Shown piece after piece: positions 1-7,805 of a stretch of DNA of 56,952 nucleotides. Position numbers and translations under genes: made by a program. The DNA comes from an uncultured Clostridia bacterium (GTDB taxonomy: Bacteria; Bacillota; Clostridia; Oscillospirales; Ruminococcaceae). The number at the start of each line of letters is the position of its first letter. Position 1 is the first letter of the stretch. The DNA is taken from assembly GCA_945876755.1 (NCBI GenBank), contig CAMCPM010000013.1, forward strand, positions 1 through 56,952, in the 5' to 3' direction. The notes below the pieces were generated by a model that did not search any database, was not told the DNA's origin, and saw only the letters and a program-made list of their open reading frames with translations.

Positions 1-810
1 TATACCGCTTTCAGGCTTTGCCTTAAATCCAATATTGAACATAGGAATAGCAATTTCAAGCTGCTGAACGACCTCTTTTTCACATACTGTTTCCGGTTCG
101 TCTTCAAAAGCAGTTTCAAGCTCGGGATTTGCATTATTTTTGAGAAGCTTGTCACACAACTCAAGAACCTTGTCTTCATCAACATTTCCTGCAATGCTAA
201 GAACCATATTATTGAGGTTATAAAATGTATAATAGCACTTGTAAAGCAGATCAGCATTAATTTGTGCAATACTTTCAACCGTACCTGCAATATCAATTTT
301 TACAGGGTGATTATGGTACATTCCCTGAAGCATATTGAAAAATACACGCCAGCCTGCATTGTCATCATACATTCTGATTTCCTGACCGATTATTCCCTGC
401 TCTTTCTGTACAGTTTCTTCTGTGAAATAAGGATTCTGGACAAAGCTCAGAAGGATTTCCAAAGACTCGTAAACATTATCTGTACAGCTGAAAAGATAGC
501 AGGTTTTGTCAAAAGAAGTATAAGCATTTGCAGACGCACCTGTTTTGGCATAAAGACTGAATACATCGCAATCCTCATTTTCAAACAGTTTGTGTTCAAG
601 ATAGTGTGCTATGCCATTGGGAACAGTTATAAAATCAGGTTCATCTTTTGTTTTGAATTTAGTGTTTATAGAACCGTATTTTGTACCGAATAAAGCATGA
701 GTTGTACTGTAATCCTCCATTTTCCAGATAAAAATATCAAGACCTGTCGGGTGTTTTACATAAGTGTACTGCTCTCCGGTACGTTCATTTTTCACAATTT
801 TCTTTTCCAT
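1..810 (-). CDS. ymfH: M16-family zinc peptidase YmfH (C-terminus outside window)
   Basis: The reading frame starts at the ATG at 810 and runs open to the left edge, giving 270 residues of a protein normally near 430 residues. It carries the inverted zinc motif H69-Y-L-E-H73 in a context typical of the catalytic half of M16 (pitrilysin/insulinase) peptidases. Its start codon shares one base with the stop of the upstream ymfF (TAATG), so the two are translationally coupled. The pair corresponds to Firmicutes YmfF/YmfH, which have been annotated as linked to EF-P modification; the real substrate is not clear. The assignment to YmfH rests on the intact zinc motif and the partner gene. Confidence 0.85.
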   Translation of the reverse strand, partial: MEKKIVKNERTGEQYTYVKHPTGLDIFIWKMEDYSTTHALFGTKYGSINTKFKTKDEPDFITVPNGIAHYLEHKLFENEDCDVFSLYAKTGASANAYTSFDKTCYLFSCTDNVYESLEILLSFVQNPYFTEETVQKEQGIIGQEIRMYDDNAGWRVFFNMLQGMYHNHPVKIDIAGTVESIAQINADLLYKCYYTFYNLNNMVLSIAGNVDEDKVLELCDKLLKNNANPELETAFEDEPETVCEKEVVQQLEIAIPMFNIGFKAKPESGI

Positions 811-2081
811 TATTCAGCACACTCCTTTCCTGTAAGAACATAAACAGTATCAAGCTTTAAAGATTTAGCAGCTTCAATTATATCCTCACGGGTAACCTTC
901 ATAAGCTTTTCAATCTGCTCTTCGGGAGAATATGCTGTTCCTGAATAGCTTTGATTAAAATACCATTCTGCAATTGAACGCGCTCCGTCGCTTACGCCCT
1001 TCCAGGAGTTTATAACGGATTTTCTTGCATTCTCCATTTCCTCATCGGTGAACTCGCCTTTGCACATTGCACTAAGCTGATTTAATATCTCAGCTTCAGC
1101 TTTACCTGTGTTTGCGTGTTCAACTCCGCTGTCAACGTACAAAACCCCCTTTTTGTCGTTATACCCTGATGAGCAATAGTAGCAAAGACTAAGCTTTTCT
1201 CTCACATTCATAAACAGCTTTGAAATAGGAGTTGCTCCGAAAACAGCATTCATAAGCTTCATAACTACAATATTTTCATAGTCGGTTTTAAATGCCATTA
1301 CCATCTTGCTTTGAGCAACGTCATGTTCTTCCTTAACTCTGCAAACTTCAGATTTTACTTTTGATTTTTCAGAAGTATTATCTCCTGCGAAATTTCTGTC
1401 AACAGAAGCAAAAGTCTCTGTTAATATTTTTTTACAGCTTTCTGATTCTTCCGCACCGACAAATATTATTTCGACCTGTGCTGTTTTAAGAAGCATTTTG
1501 TACTGCTCATATGCTGTTTTTGCTGTAATTTTCTCTGCATGAGACTTGTCACCTTTTACAGAAACAGCGGCAGGCTCATCTTTAAAAATGTTCAGATTTG
1601 CACGTTTGAAGGCGTATGAACGCTTTTCATTGATTTCAGCTTCTATATCATCAAGAAGTTCCTGCTTTTTCAATTCAAAGTCTTTTTCATAGAATCCTCC
1701 GTTTTCAATGTGAGGATTTATCAGACAGTCTGATAAAACTTTTGTCATTTCTTCGGTAATCTGCTCTCCGTCAAATGTATATCGGTTATTAATGCAGCCT
1801 GCCATTAAGGACAAAGTCTGACTGTCTCCGATTTTTGAAACAGAACCCTTAACAACTGCACCATATAGCTCAGAAAGCTTTTTGTTTAAATCAGTAATTG
1901 TTGGATAATTATTACTGCTTCCGGCAAGAATATAGGGTATAATAGCATTTAGTGAAGCTGTTTCAGGTGAAAGCTTTGTAACTAAATGAATGATTATGGT
2001 ATTGGTTTTCTGTCTCTTATTAATAATTGATGTATAATGAATACCATTACCAAGCTTTTCTCGGTTGTATTTTATTGCCAA
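810..2081 (-). CDS. ymfF: M16-family peptidase-like protein YmfF (non-catalytic partner)
   Basis: A 423-residue M16-fold protein that lacks the HxxEH zinc motif where the catalytic paralogue has it. This is typical of the structural partner in two-subunit M16 peptidases. The start is a TTG at 2081, preceded by AGGAG nine bases upstream; no nearby ATG fits better. The C-terminal half contains the R/Y-rich segment (around residues 290-310) that usually helps complete the active site of the partner. It is followed directly by ymfH with a one-base stop/start overlap. The gene is divergent from the Xer recombinase, with a short AT-rich shared promoter region. Confidence 0.85.
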   Translation of the reverse strand: MAIKYNREKLGNGIHYTSIINKRQKTNTIIIHLVTKLSPETASLNAIIPYILAGSSNNYPTITDLNKKLSELYGAVVKGSVSKIGDSQTLSLMAGCINNRYTFDGEQITEEMTKVLSDCLINPHIENGGFYEKDFELKKQELLDDIEAEINEKRSYAFKRANLNIFKDEPAAVSVKGDKSHAEKITAKTAYEQYKMLLKTAQVEIIFVGAEESESCKKILTETFASVDRNFAGDNTSEKSKVKSEVCRVKEEHDVAQSKMVMAFKTDYENIVVMKLMNAVFGATPISKLFMNVREKLSLCYYCSSGYNDKKGVLYVDSGVEHANTGKAEAEILNQLSAMCKGEFTDEEMENARKSVINSWKGVSDGARSIAEWYFNQSYSGTAYSPEEQIEKLMKVTREDIIEAAKSLKLDTVYVLTGKECAE

Positions 2082-2112
2082 TTATATCAACTCCTGTAAC
2101 AATATTTATCTT

Positions 2113-2121
2113 ATTATAACA
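2113..2121 (-). promoter_or_regulatory. Extended -10 promoter for ymfF-ymfH
   Basis: On the - strand the sequence TGTTATAAT is an extended -10 element about 32 bases before the ymfF TTG start. No good -35 box sits 17 bases upstream, which is usual for extended -10 promoters. The gap between ymfF and xer is divergent, so both genes need a promoter here. Confidence 0.45.
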
Positions 2122-2145
2122 TATCTTTTTTTATAATTCTATACC

Positions 2146-2174
2146 TTGACAAAAAAAATATTTAGGTTTACAAT
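2146..2174 (+). promoter_or_regulatory. Sigma-A promoter for the xer gene
   Basis: TTGACA (2146-2151), a 17-base spacer and TACAAT (2169-2174) make a near-consensus vegetative promoter. It lies inside the longest possible reading frame of the recombinase, whose nominal TTG start is the -35 box itself. This argues that translation begins further down. Transcription would start near 2181, only about 20 bases before the ATG at 2200. Confidence 0.75.
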
Positions 2175-2199
2175 TAATGTACACAATATTAATTACATT

Positions 2200-3225
2200 A
2201 TGCGAAAAACGGGGTGTATTATTACGGCTCAGAAAATCAATCCCAAAGAATGTCCTAATTATTTAAATGAATTTTTTACTTATCAGCGGGTAGTAAAAAT
2301 TAAAGCTGAAAGAACTCTTGAATCATATTATATTGATTTACGGCTGTTTTTAAGATATGTTAAGCTCACTAAAGGTAATATTGACCCTAAAACTCCAATG
2401 AATGAAATCACTATTTCAGATGTACCTCTTGAGCTTGTAAAAAGTTTTACAAAGCTTGACATTCTGAATTATCTTAGTTATGTTGCAACTGAACGCAGTA
2501 ATACCGCTAAAACACGGCATAGAAAACTGGCTTCTCTTAAAGTTTTCTATAAATGCCTTCATAGGGATTTAAATCTGATTCCCGATGATCCTACAAAAGA
2601 TGTTGATTACCCTAAAATGCATGAGCATCTTCCCAAATTTCTGACCCTTGATGACAGTGTAAAGCTGCTTGAAAATATGAATACGGACGATCCATACTAT
2701 TACAGAGATTACTGTATTATAACACTTTTTATCAACTGTGGAATGCGTTTAAGCGAGCTTGTAGGCTTAAATATGCAGGATGTTAATCTCGACGAAAGAA
2801 CTATGCGGCTGCTTGGAAAGGGCAATAAAGAACGTATTATTCATATTAATGATGCCTGCGCCGATTCTATAATTCAATATATAAACGAAAGAGAACCGTC
2901 TCCGATTGAACCGAATGCCTTGTTTTTAAGCAAGAGGGGTACAAGAATAACTAACAGGCGTGTTCAGCAGATCGTTGATAATGCCCTAAAAGACAGCAAT
3001 CTTGATAATCAGGGGTATTCTACACACAAGCTTAGACATACAGCAGCTACTCTCATGTATCAGCACGGAAATGTAGATACTCTTATCCTTAAAGAAATAC
3101 TTGGACATAAAAGTATTTCTACTACTGAAATATATACTCATATTTCAAACGAATCGGTTAAAGAAGCTATGGACGCTTCTCCACTTGCAAACATTCATAA
3201 TACTAAAAAACCTAAAGAAAAATAA
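2200..3225 (+). CDS. Tyrosine recombinase, XerC/XerD type
   Basis: A tyrosine recombinase of about 341 residues. The N-terminal SAM-like DNA-binding half is followed by a catalytic half with the conserved set: R in CGMRLSEL, K in the LGKGNKER beta hairpin, H-x-x-R in THKLRHT, H in LGHKS, and the nucleophile Tyr in EIYTH. Length and domain plan match chromosomal Xer proteins that resolve chromosome dimers rather than phage integrases. I place the start at the ATG at 2200 because a sigma-A promoter occupies the upstream part of the frame. No clear Shine-Dalgarno precedes that ATG, so a nearly leaderless start or a non-ATG start near 2217 (after GGGGTG) remains possible. The ortholog (XerC or XerD) cannot be decided here. 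Confidence 0.9.
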   Translation: MRKTGCIITAQKINPKECPNYLNEFFTYQRVVKIKAERTLESYYIDLRLFLRYVKLTKGNIDPKTPMNEITISDVPLELVKSFTKLDILNYLSYVATERSNTAKTRHRKLASLKVFYKCLHRDLNLIPDDPTKDVDYPKMHEHLPKFLTLDDSVKLLENMNTDDPYYYRDYCIITLFINCGMRLSELVGLNMQDVNLDERTMRLLGKGNKERIIHINDACADSIIQYINEREPSPIEPNALFLSKRGTRITNRRVQQIVDNALKDSNLDNQGYSTHKLRHTAATLMYQHGNVDTLILKEILGHKSISTTEIYTHISNESVKEAMDASPLANIHNTKKPKEK

Positions 3226-3226
3226 T

Positions 3227-3263
3227 AAATGCCGGCAAAGATACCTTATCCTTGCCGGCATTT
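3227..3263. terminator. Bidirectional terminator hairpin between xer and the ABC permease
   Basis: A perfect 12-bp inverted repeat, AAATGCCGGCAA (3227-3238) and TTGCCGGCATTT (3252-3263), separates two convergent genes. Short A and T runs at the outer ends let it work in both directions. It begins within two bases of the recombinase stop and ends three bases before the permease stop. Confidence 0.85.
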
Positions 3264-3265
3264 TC

Positions 3266-4447
3266 CTATTCATGCCTTAATGCGTCAACAGGATTCAAAG
3301 CAGAAGCTTTAAAAGCAGGATATACTCCGAATATTCCTCCGATTAACATTGATATAAGCATTACGATTCCGCATAGCTTCCAGTTGATTAGGACATAACT
3401 TCCGGCTGCAATAAAAATTACGCAGGAAATTGATATGCCGAGCAGTATACCGATTAAACTTCCTATCAGCGATATTAATTCTGATTCTGCCAAAAATTCT
3501 ATCATAATCGTTATACAGTTTGCACCTATTGATTTTTTAATTCCGATTTCACGAGTGCGTTCATTAACTGAAACAAGCATTACTGTCATTATTGATATTC
3601 CTGAAACGATAAGGCTTATCCCTGCAACGGCAGATAAAGCAACAGCGGCAATAGAAAGAATATTACTCATTTTTTCTTTCTGACTCAAGAGATTATCAAC
3701 AGAATAGTCATTTGAATTGCTTTCATAAGAAAGAGCATTTTTTACGTCTTCTGCTGCTATTTGACTTTGTGAATTATCATTAAGCTTAACAGTTATCTGA
3801 TCAAAAGTATTTTTCCCTAAATTTGATTGCATTACAGAATATGGTATATATATAAAGTCCGGAATAAAACCGCCCAGCATGCTTTGAATTGTGTTTACAC
3901 CGTTTTTAACAACTCCAACAATTTCAAAATTTATTGGAGTTCCGCCAATGGTTATTGTAATATTTTTTCCTATAATATTACTTCGTTTATATTGTTCAAG
4001 GGCAATTGATTCATCAATTACACATACATTGCTCTTTGCGGCGATATCTCCCCTGTTGATCAGCCTGCCATGTATTACTTCAAGATCAATTACATTATCT
4101 GCGTCTTCATTTACGCCCCATGCCATACACGTTACCTTATTACCCTTGATCGTTCCTTCGGTAATTATACTCATTAATGGCATTGCATTTTTTACCATAT
4201 TTAATGACTTGATCTTATCAAGCTCTTTTTCAGTAAGCTTATTTACAGCTCCTGATTGGGCAGAAACTACAAGACTATCCATTCCCATTCCCGATAGTTC
4301 ATTATTTATTGAGGACTTTCCAAGTTCTCCAATAGACGATATAATCACAACAGACATTACACCGACTGCTATTCCTGCAATAGTAAGAAGTGAACGTATT
4401 TTCCCCGAAAGCAAACTGCGAAACCCTGTGCAAATTATTTCCCGCAT
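3266..4447 (-). CDS. MacB/FtsX-type ABC transporter permease
   Basis: A 393-residue permease of the MacB/YknZ class: one N-terminal membrane segment (about residues 18-38), a large extracellular MacB-type core domain (about 40-240), then three C-terminal membrane segments of the FtsX fold (about 265-295, 315-350, 355-380) and the ending NPVDALRHE. Such permeases transmit force from a cytoplasmic ATPase to extracellular or envelope substrates. It follows the membrane-fusion gene by ten bases and is certainly co-transcribed. The ATP-binding subunit expected in the same operon is absent: on one side are tRNA genes, on the other the convergent recombinase. Confidence 0.9.
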   Translation of the reverse strand: MREIICTGFRSLLSGKIRSLLTIAGIAVGVMSVVIISSIGELGKSSINNELSGMGMDSLVVSAQSGAVNKLTEKELDKIKSLNMVKNAMPLMSIITEGTIKGNKVTCMAWGVNEDADNVIDLEVIHGRLINRGDIAAKSNVCVIDESIALEQYKRSNIIGKNITITIGGTPINFEIVGVVKNGVNTIQSMLGGFIPDFIYIPYSVMQSNLGKNTFDQITVKLNDNSQSQIAAEDVKNALSYESNSNDYSVDNLLSQKEKMSNILSIAAVALSAVAGISLIVSGISIMTVMLVSVNERTREIGIKKSIGANCITIMIEFLAESELISLIGSLIGILLGISISCVIFIAAGSYVLINWKLCGIVMLISMLIGGIFGVYPAFKASALNPVDALRHE

Positions 4448-4457
4448 ATTATTTCTC

Positions 4458-5117
4458 CTACTCAGTAATTTTTACGGAAGAATTATTTTCGATAACTTTG
4501 TCAACTGTAATAATACACTCATTATCCATAATCAAGGTTTTTAGTTCAATTCCGTCACTCAATTCGGCTCCTGTTTCAACATAACGTTTTTCAGTCTTAC
4601 CATCTCTTAAAATATACACATACTCTCCGTTTTCATCCTGATTAACAGCTTCATACGGAACAATATTCATTGTACAAGGGCTTGATGTAATTAGCTTTAC
4701 ATCAGCAGTATATCCGTGCTTTAACATTTCATTCGGTTCGTTAATTTTTACTTTTACTTCTACAGCAGTTTTCTGAGTATTTCCCACTTGTATTTTAGAG
4801 GCTGCGTCTGAAATACTGTCAACTTCTCCGGAATATGTTAAATTTGGAAATGCTACTCCGGTAATTTCAGCTTTTTGTCCGAGTTTGACTTTACTTATAT
4901 CCTGTTCAGAAACATAAATCTGTACTATAAATTCATCGTCGCGAAGATTTTTTATAATAGTTCCTGATAATGATACTGAGTCAATATGCTGAATTTTTTC
5001 AATTTCAACTACTTTTGCTGTAGGTATATTTTTTAATACAATTTCCGGAGCTGCAATTAGACCTGCTGTTACTGCACCGCATATAAGCATAGTCCATACG
5101 GCACTTTTTACCTTCAT
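4458..5117 (-). CDS. Short membrane-fusion (HlyD/RND-adaptor-like) protein
   Basis: A 219-residue adaptor with an N-terminal membrane anchor (about residues 5-25), followed by the beta-barrel signature (VSEQDISKVKLGQ) and a membrane-proximal domain. The start is the ATG at 5117, eight bases after GGAGG; the longer frame begins with a TTG inside that ribosome binding site. Relatives such as YknX and MacA are about 370 residues. Here the sequence passes from the first lipoyl strand (SLSGTI) almost straight to the beta barrel, so most of the lipoyl domain and the coiled-coil hairpin are missing. It heads a two-gene unit with the FtsX-type permease. The frame is intact, so this is a shortened form rather than a visible frameshift. 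Confidence 0.75.
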   Translation of the reverse strand: MKVKSAVWTMLICGAVTAGLIAAPEIVLKNIPTAKVVEIEKIQHIDSVSLSGTIIKNLRDDEFIVQIYVSEQDISKVKLGQKAEITGVAFPNLTYSGEVDSISDAASKIQVGNTQKTAVEVKVKINEPNEMLKHGYTADVKLITSSPCTMNIVPYEAVNQDENGEYVYILRDGKTEKRYVETGAELSDGIELKTLIMDNECIITVDKVIENNSSVKITE

Positions 5118-5180
5118 TAAGTTTTCCTCCAATCTAATATTTTACAAATATAGTTTGGCTGAAAAATTATTTTTAATACA

Positions 5181-5220
5181 TAAAATAAAAAAGTCACCGT
5201 AATTTCTTACGATGACTTTT
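5181..5220 (-). terminator. Intrinsic terminator of the tRNA cluster
   Basis: On the - strand AAAAGTCATCGTAA (5220-5207), a GAAA tetraloop and TTACGGTGACTTTT (5202-5189) form a 14-bp stem with one G-U pair, followed by a T-rich tract down to 5181. The first stem base is the terminal A of the encoded CCA of tRNA-Cys, so there is no 3' trailer before the hairpin. Confidence 0.9.
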
Positions 5221-5294
5221 GGAGGCGCCACCCGGATTTGAACCGGGGAATCAGGGTGTTGCAGACCCACGCCTTACCACTTGGCTATAGCGCC
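5220..5294 (-). tRNA. tRNA-Cys (anticodon GCA)
   Basis: A 75-nt cloverleaf on the - strand with acceptor GGCGCTA pairing the 3' strand (one G-U pair), D-arm AGCCAAGTGGTAAGGC, anticodon loop reading TGCAA with GCA, and the T-loop GGTTCAAATCC. CCA is encoded. It is the last gene of a four-tRNA unit and runs directly into the terminator. Confidence 0.97.
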
Positions 5295-5297
5295 CTA

Positions 5298-5373
5298 TGG
5301 AGCGGATTACGGGGCTCGAACCCGCTACCTCCACCTTGGCAAGGTGGCGCTCTACCAGATGAGCTAAATCCGC
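5298..5373 (-). tRNA. tRNA-Gly (anticodon GCC)
   Basis: A 76-nt cloverleaf on the - strand beginning GCGGATTTAGCTC, with anticodon loop TTGCCAA (GCC), T-loop GGTTCGAGCCC, and encoded CCA. It lies three bases upstream of tRNA-Cys in the same transcription unit. Confidence 0.97.
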
Positions 5374-5381
5374 ATTATATA

Positions 5382-5458
5382 TGGCGACCTGGATGGGACT
5401 CGAACCCACGACCTCCGCCGTGACAGGGCGGCGTTCTAACCAGCTGAACTACCAGGCC
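5382..5458 (-). tRNA. tRNA-Asp (anticodon GTC)
   Basis: A 77-nt cloverleaf on the - strand beginning GGCCTGGTAGTTCAG, with anticodon loop CTGTCAC (GTC), T-loop GGTTCGAGTCC, and encoded CCA. It sits between tRNA-Val and tRNA-Gly. Confidence 0.97.
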
Positions 5459-5461
5459 ATT

Positions 5462-5537
5462 TGGTGGGAACAATAGGGCTCGAACCTATGACCCTCTGCT
5501 TGTAAGGCAGATGCTCTCCCAGCTGAGCTATGCTCCC
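5462..5537 (-). tRNA. tRNA-Val (anticodon TAC)
   Basis: A 76-nt cloverleaf on the - strand beginning GGGAGCATAGCTCAG, with anticodon loop CTTACAA (TAC), T-loop GGTTCGAGCCC, and encoded CCA. It is the first tRNA of the unit, about 40 bases after a consensus promoter. Confidence 0.97.
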
Positions 5538-5579
5538 AAAAACCAGCTTATTGACGCCGCTTTCTCAACGACGATATTT

Positions 5580-5608
5580 ATTATACAACATAAAATCTGA
5601 TTTGTCAA
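5580..5608 (-). promoter_or_regulatory. Consensus sigma-A promoter for the tRNA cluster
   Basis: On the - strand TTGACA (5608-5603), a spacer of exactly 17 bases and TATAAT (5585-5580) match the vegetative consensus perfectly. Perfect promoters are usual for stable RNA genes. Transcription should start near 5573, just before tRNA-Val. Confidence 0.9.
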
Positions 5609-5626
5609 TAGTTTTTACAAAAAAAC

Positions 5627-5680
5627 ATAAAATAATTTTTGATAAAGAATAAAACGGCTTTATACCGTTTATTCTTTATC
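5627..5680 (-). terminator. Probable terminator of spoIVB
   Basis: A hairpin with arms GATAAAGAATAAACGG (5680-5665) and CCGTTTTATTCTTTATC (5657-5641), differing by a single bulge, follows spoIVB by 14 bases. It is followed on the - strand by AAAAATTATTTT, a weak T-rich tract. It insulates spoIVB from the tRNA promoter. Confidence 0.6.
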
Positions 5681-5694
5681 ATTGATAATTAATA

Positions 5695-6924
5695 CTATGC
5701 AGCATTTTCAACTGGTATTACATTTTGAGAACAATTATACATAGTATCTGCAAAAATAGCATAACCCTTAGTAGGATTATTAACAAATACATGTGTAACA
5801 GCTCCGATTAGTTTACCATTTTGTATTATTGGGCTTCCACTCATCCCCTGAACAATTCCTCCTGTTTCATCAAGAAGCCGTTTATCGGTAACTCTTATTA
5901 TCATATTTTTTCCTGATTGTGTATCATGCAAATCTATTTTTTCTATAACTATTTTATATTTTTCAGGCTGATTCCCTTTTACTGTTGTATATATATATGC
6001 TTCACCTGACTCTATTTCTTGCTTCATTCCAAGAGGAATAGCCTGATTATTGCTTTTTAGCGACGGTATAAATCCGTATAACCCGTTATCGCAGTTTATC
6101 TCAAGAGAACCTATTGCTTTTCCCGATGAAAAGCTTCCTATTAATTCTCCCGGTACACCTGCTTTGCCTTTTTTTACGCCGTTTACATTTACATCGACTA
6201 CTTCTCCTTCTGAAAGCGGTAAAATATTACCGGTATCAACATCACATACAGGGTGTCCCAATCCTGCAAAAACTCCCGTATCAGGATCATAAAATGTAAT
6301 TGTCCCAATACCTGCTGAACTGTCTCTCACCCATAATCCTATTCGGTATGATTTATCCGATGAACAAAGTTCCGGTTTTACCTTTACAATAATATTTTTA
6401 TCTTTTCTTACAATATTGAAATTAAGGTATGAACCGCAGCTCTGAGAAATAATTTTTTCAATATCTTCGTTGGATTCTATTTTTTGTCCGTCTATTGTTT
6501 TAATTATATCACCGGTTTTTATACCGGCTTCCATAGCAGGAGCTTTAAAGCCTGAGTTTGTTTCAAAGCTGCTGACTTCAACTACTATTACGCCGTCCGT
6601 GAGAAGCTTTATACCAAAAGGATTACCGCATGGAATAAGAACAGGCTCTTCAACTTCTTGAATATTAATTGTTTTTATAGGGATAATTCCTAATAGTTTA
6701 AGCTCTGCACGTTTAACATTACTTTTTTCTGTCATTGCTAAACGTTCATTATATACATTACCCGAACATGACATAGTTGTAATAATTTCCGAAAGCTTTA
6801 ATTCACTTCCTGATGTAATGTAATAATTATTAGGAAGAATTGTGTTATAATAAATTACAATACCCAGAACAGCAAGCAATATAACATTTATAAAAAATGC
6901 TGTAATTTTGATAACTTTTTTCAT
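5695..6924 (-). CDS. spoIVB: SpoIVB serine peptidase (sigma-K checkpoint signalling protease)
   Basis: A 409-residue protein with one N-terminal membrane segment (about 8-27), a PDZ domain (about 105-185), and an S55 peptidase domain. The catalytic set expected from Bacillus subtilis SpoIVB is visible as H224 (GLGHPVCD), D347 (RVTDKRL) and S362 (GMSGSP). In sporulation the forespore secretes SpoIVB to cleave SpoIVFA and release the SpoIVFB protease that processes pro-sigma-K. Here the gene stands alone between a tRNA cluster and a divergent gene. The start is the ATG at 6924. The nearest good Shine-Dalgarno (AAAGGAGA, 6968-6961) is about 36 bases upstream and better serves a six-codon TTG mini-frame that ends 12 bases before the ATG. 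Full length implies a working enzyme. Confidence 0.95.
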   Translation of the reverse strand: MKKVIKITAFFINVILLAVLGIVIYYNTILPNNYYITSGSELKLSEIITTMSCSGNVYNERLAMTEKSNVKRAELKLLGIIPIKTINIQEVEEPVLIPCGNPFGIKLLTDGVIVVEVSSFETNSGFKAPAMEAGIKTGDIIKTIDGQKIESNEDIEKIISQSCGSYLNFNIVRKDKNIIVKVKPELCSSDKSYRIGLWVRDSSAGIGTITFYDPDTGVFAGLGHPVCDVDTGNILPLSEGEVVDVNVNGVKKGKAGVPGELIGSFSSGKAIGSLEINCDNGLYGFIPSLKSNNQAIPLGMKQEIESGEAYIYTTVKGNQPEKYKIVIEKIDLHDTQSGKNMIIRVTDKRLLDETGGIVQGMSGSPIIQNGKLIGAVTHVFVNNPTKGYAIFADTMYNCSQNVIPVENAA

Positions 6925-7088
6925 TTCAATTCCGCTTTATTTCTCTTCTGGAAACAAAACTCTCCTTTCCGAAAACATATTGCCTTATTACTATTCTCAA
7001 ATAAGCCTTATTTATAAATACTTATTATTTCGTTATTTTACACCTAAAGTTTAAAATAACTTGTCGAAAATAGAAATTCATTTTCCGC

Positions 7089-7118
7089 TTGCAAAAATTA
7101 TATTATCTGTGTTATACT
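7089..7118 (+). promoter_or_regulatory. Sigma-A promoter for the small membrane protein gene
   Basis: TTGCAA (7089-7094), 18 bases, and TATACT (7113-7118). It is followed by AAAAGGAGAA (7135-7144) and the ATG at 7151. Confidence 0.65.
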
Positions 7119-7150
7119 ATGTATAGTTATTTTTAAAAGGAGAAGTCATT

Positions 7151-7633
7151 ATGAACATGAAAAATGTCCGTATTTTAACCATGATCTTATGCATTGCGGC
7201 AACAGCAATAATTTCCGGATTTATAAATGTTGCCGGCGGAATCGGTCTTTGTTTTTTTGTTGAATCTGAACAGCAAACTTATACCATGTGCGGAATATCT
7301 TTATTTATCAGTTCAGCTTTTCTTATTGCTGCTTTGATAATTGCTTGCTTTAAACGTTTTTGGCTGCCATTGATTTTCAATTTTATAGGCACTGCTTTCT
7401 ACATATACACAGTTGCTGAGATTTATGCTATCCCAAATACTTTAATTCCGAAAGAAAGCACTGAACCGCTTGCTGAGAGACATCTTTTGTCAGTTATTGT
7501 TACTTTATTGCTTCTTATTTTAACTATTTTAAATTTCTTTGATGAAAAGAATGTTCAGAAACGCATATCAAAACAAAATCTTAAAGATGAAAAACAAAAC
7601 AGGGCTCTTAACGAAGACGAAAAGATAGTGTAA
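7151..7633 (+). CDS. Small four-helix membrane protein of unknown function
   Basis: I do not recognise the family. The 160-residue product has four predicted membrane helices (about residues 6-34, 43-65, 68-90 and 106-128) and a charged, Lys/Glu-rich cytoplasmic tail of about 30 residues. It has its own promoter and a strong ribosome binding site (AAGGAGAA, six bases before the ATG). It lies upstream of a LacI-family regulator in the same direction, but that gene has its own promoter, so a functional link is not shown. Confidence 0.75.
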   Translation: MNMKNVRILTMILCIAATAIISGFINVAGGIGLCFFVESEQQTYTMCGISLFISSAFLIAALIIACFKRFWLPLIFNFIGTAFYIYTVAEIYAIPNTLIPKESTEPLAERHLLSVIVTLLLLILTILNFFDEKNVQKRISKQNLKDEKQNRALNEDEKIV

Positions 7634-7666
7634 AACAAATTAAGATTTTTTTAGCCATAATGTCTA

Positions 7667-7695
7667 TTGAAAACTGCCATAAATTATTATAAAAT
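7667..7695 (+). promoter_or_regulatory. Sigma-A promoter for the LacI-family gene
   Basis: TTGAAA (7667-7672), a 17-base spacer, and TAAAAT (7690-7695). The resulting leader before the ATG at 7806 would be about 100 bases. It contains AAAGGAG (7750-7756) and a small inverted repeat CTGTAA (7768-7773) / TTACAG (7781-7786). Confidence 0.65.
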
Positions 7696-7805
7696 TATTA
7701 TGTGATTCTGTTTAAAACCGATTCCCATTTTACTCCATTTAATTGATAGAAAGGAGTTTGCTTAGGACTGTAATTTATATTTACAGCTTTTGAGCATATT
7801 ATATT

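Noticed and set aside
2200-3225. Phage or island integrase next to the tRNA cluster
   Set aside because: The recombinase is the size and type of chromosomal Xer, is not beside the tRNAs, and I saw no attachment repeats or phage genes.
3891-4544. A 217-residue + strand frame opposite the ABC permease
   Set aside because: Hydrophobic translation mirrors the membrane protein on the other strand; no start signal.
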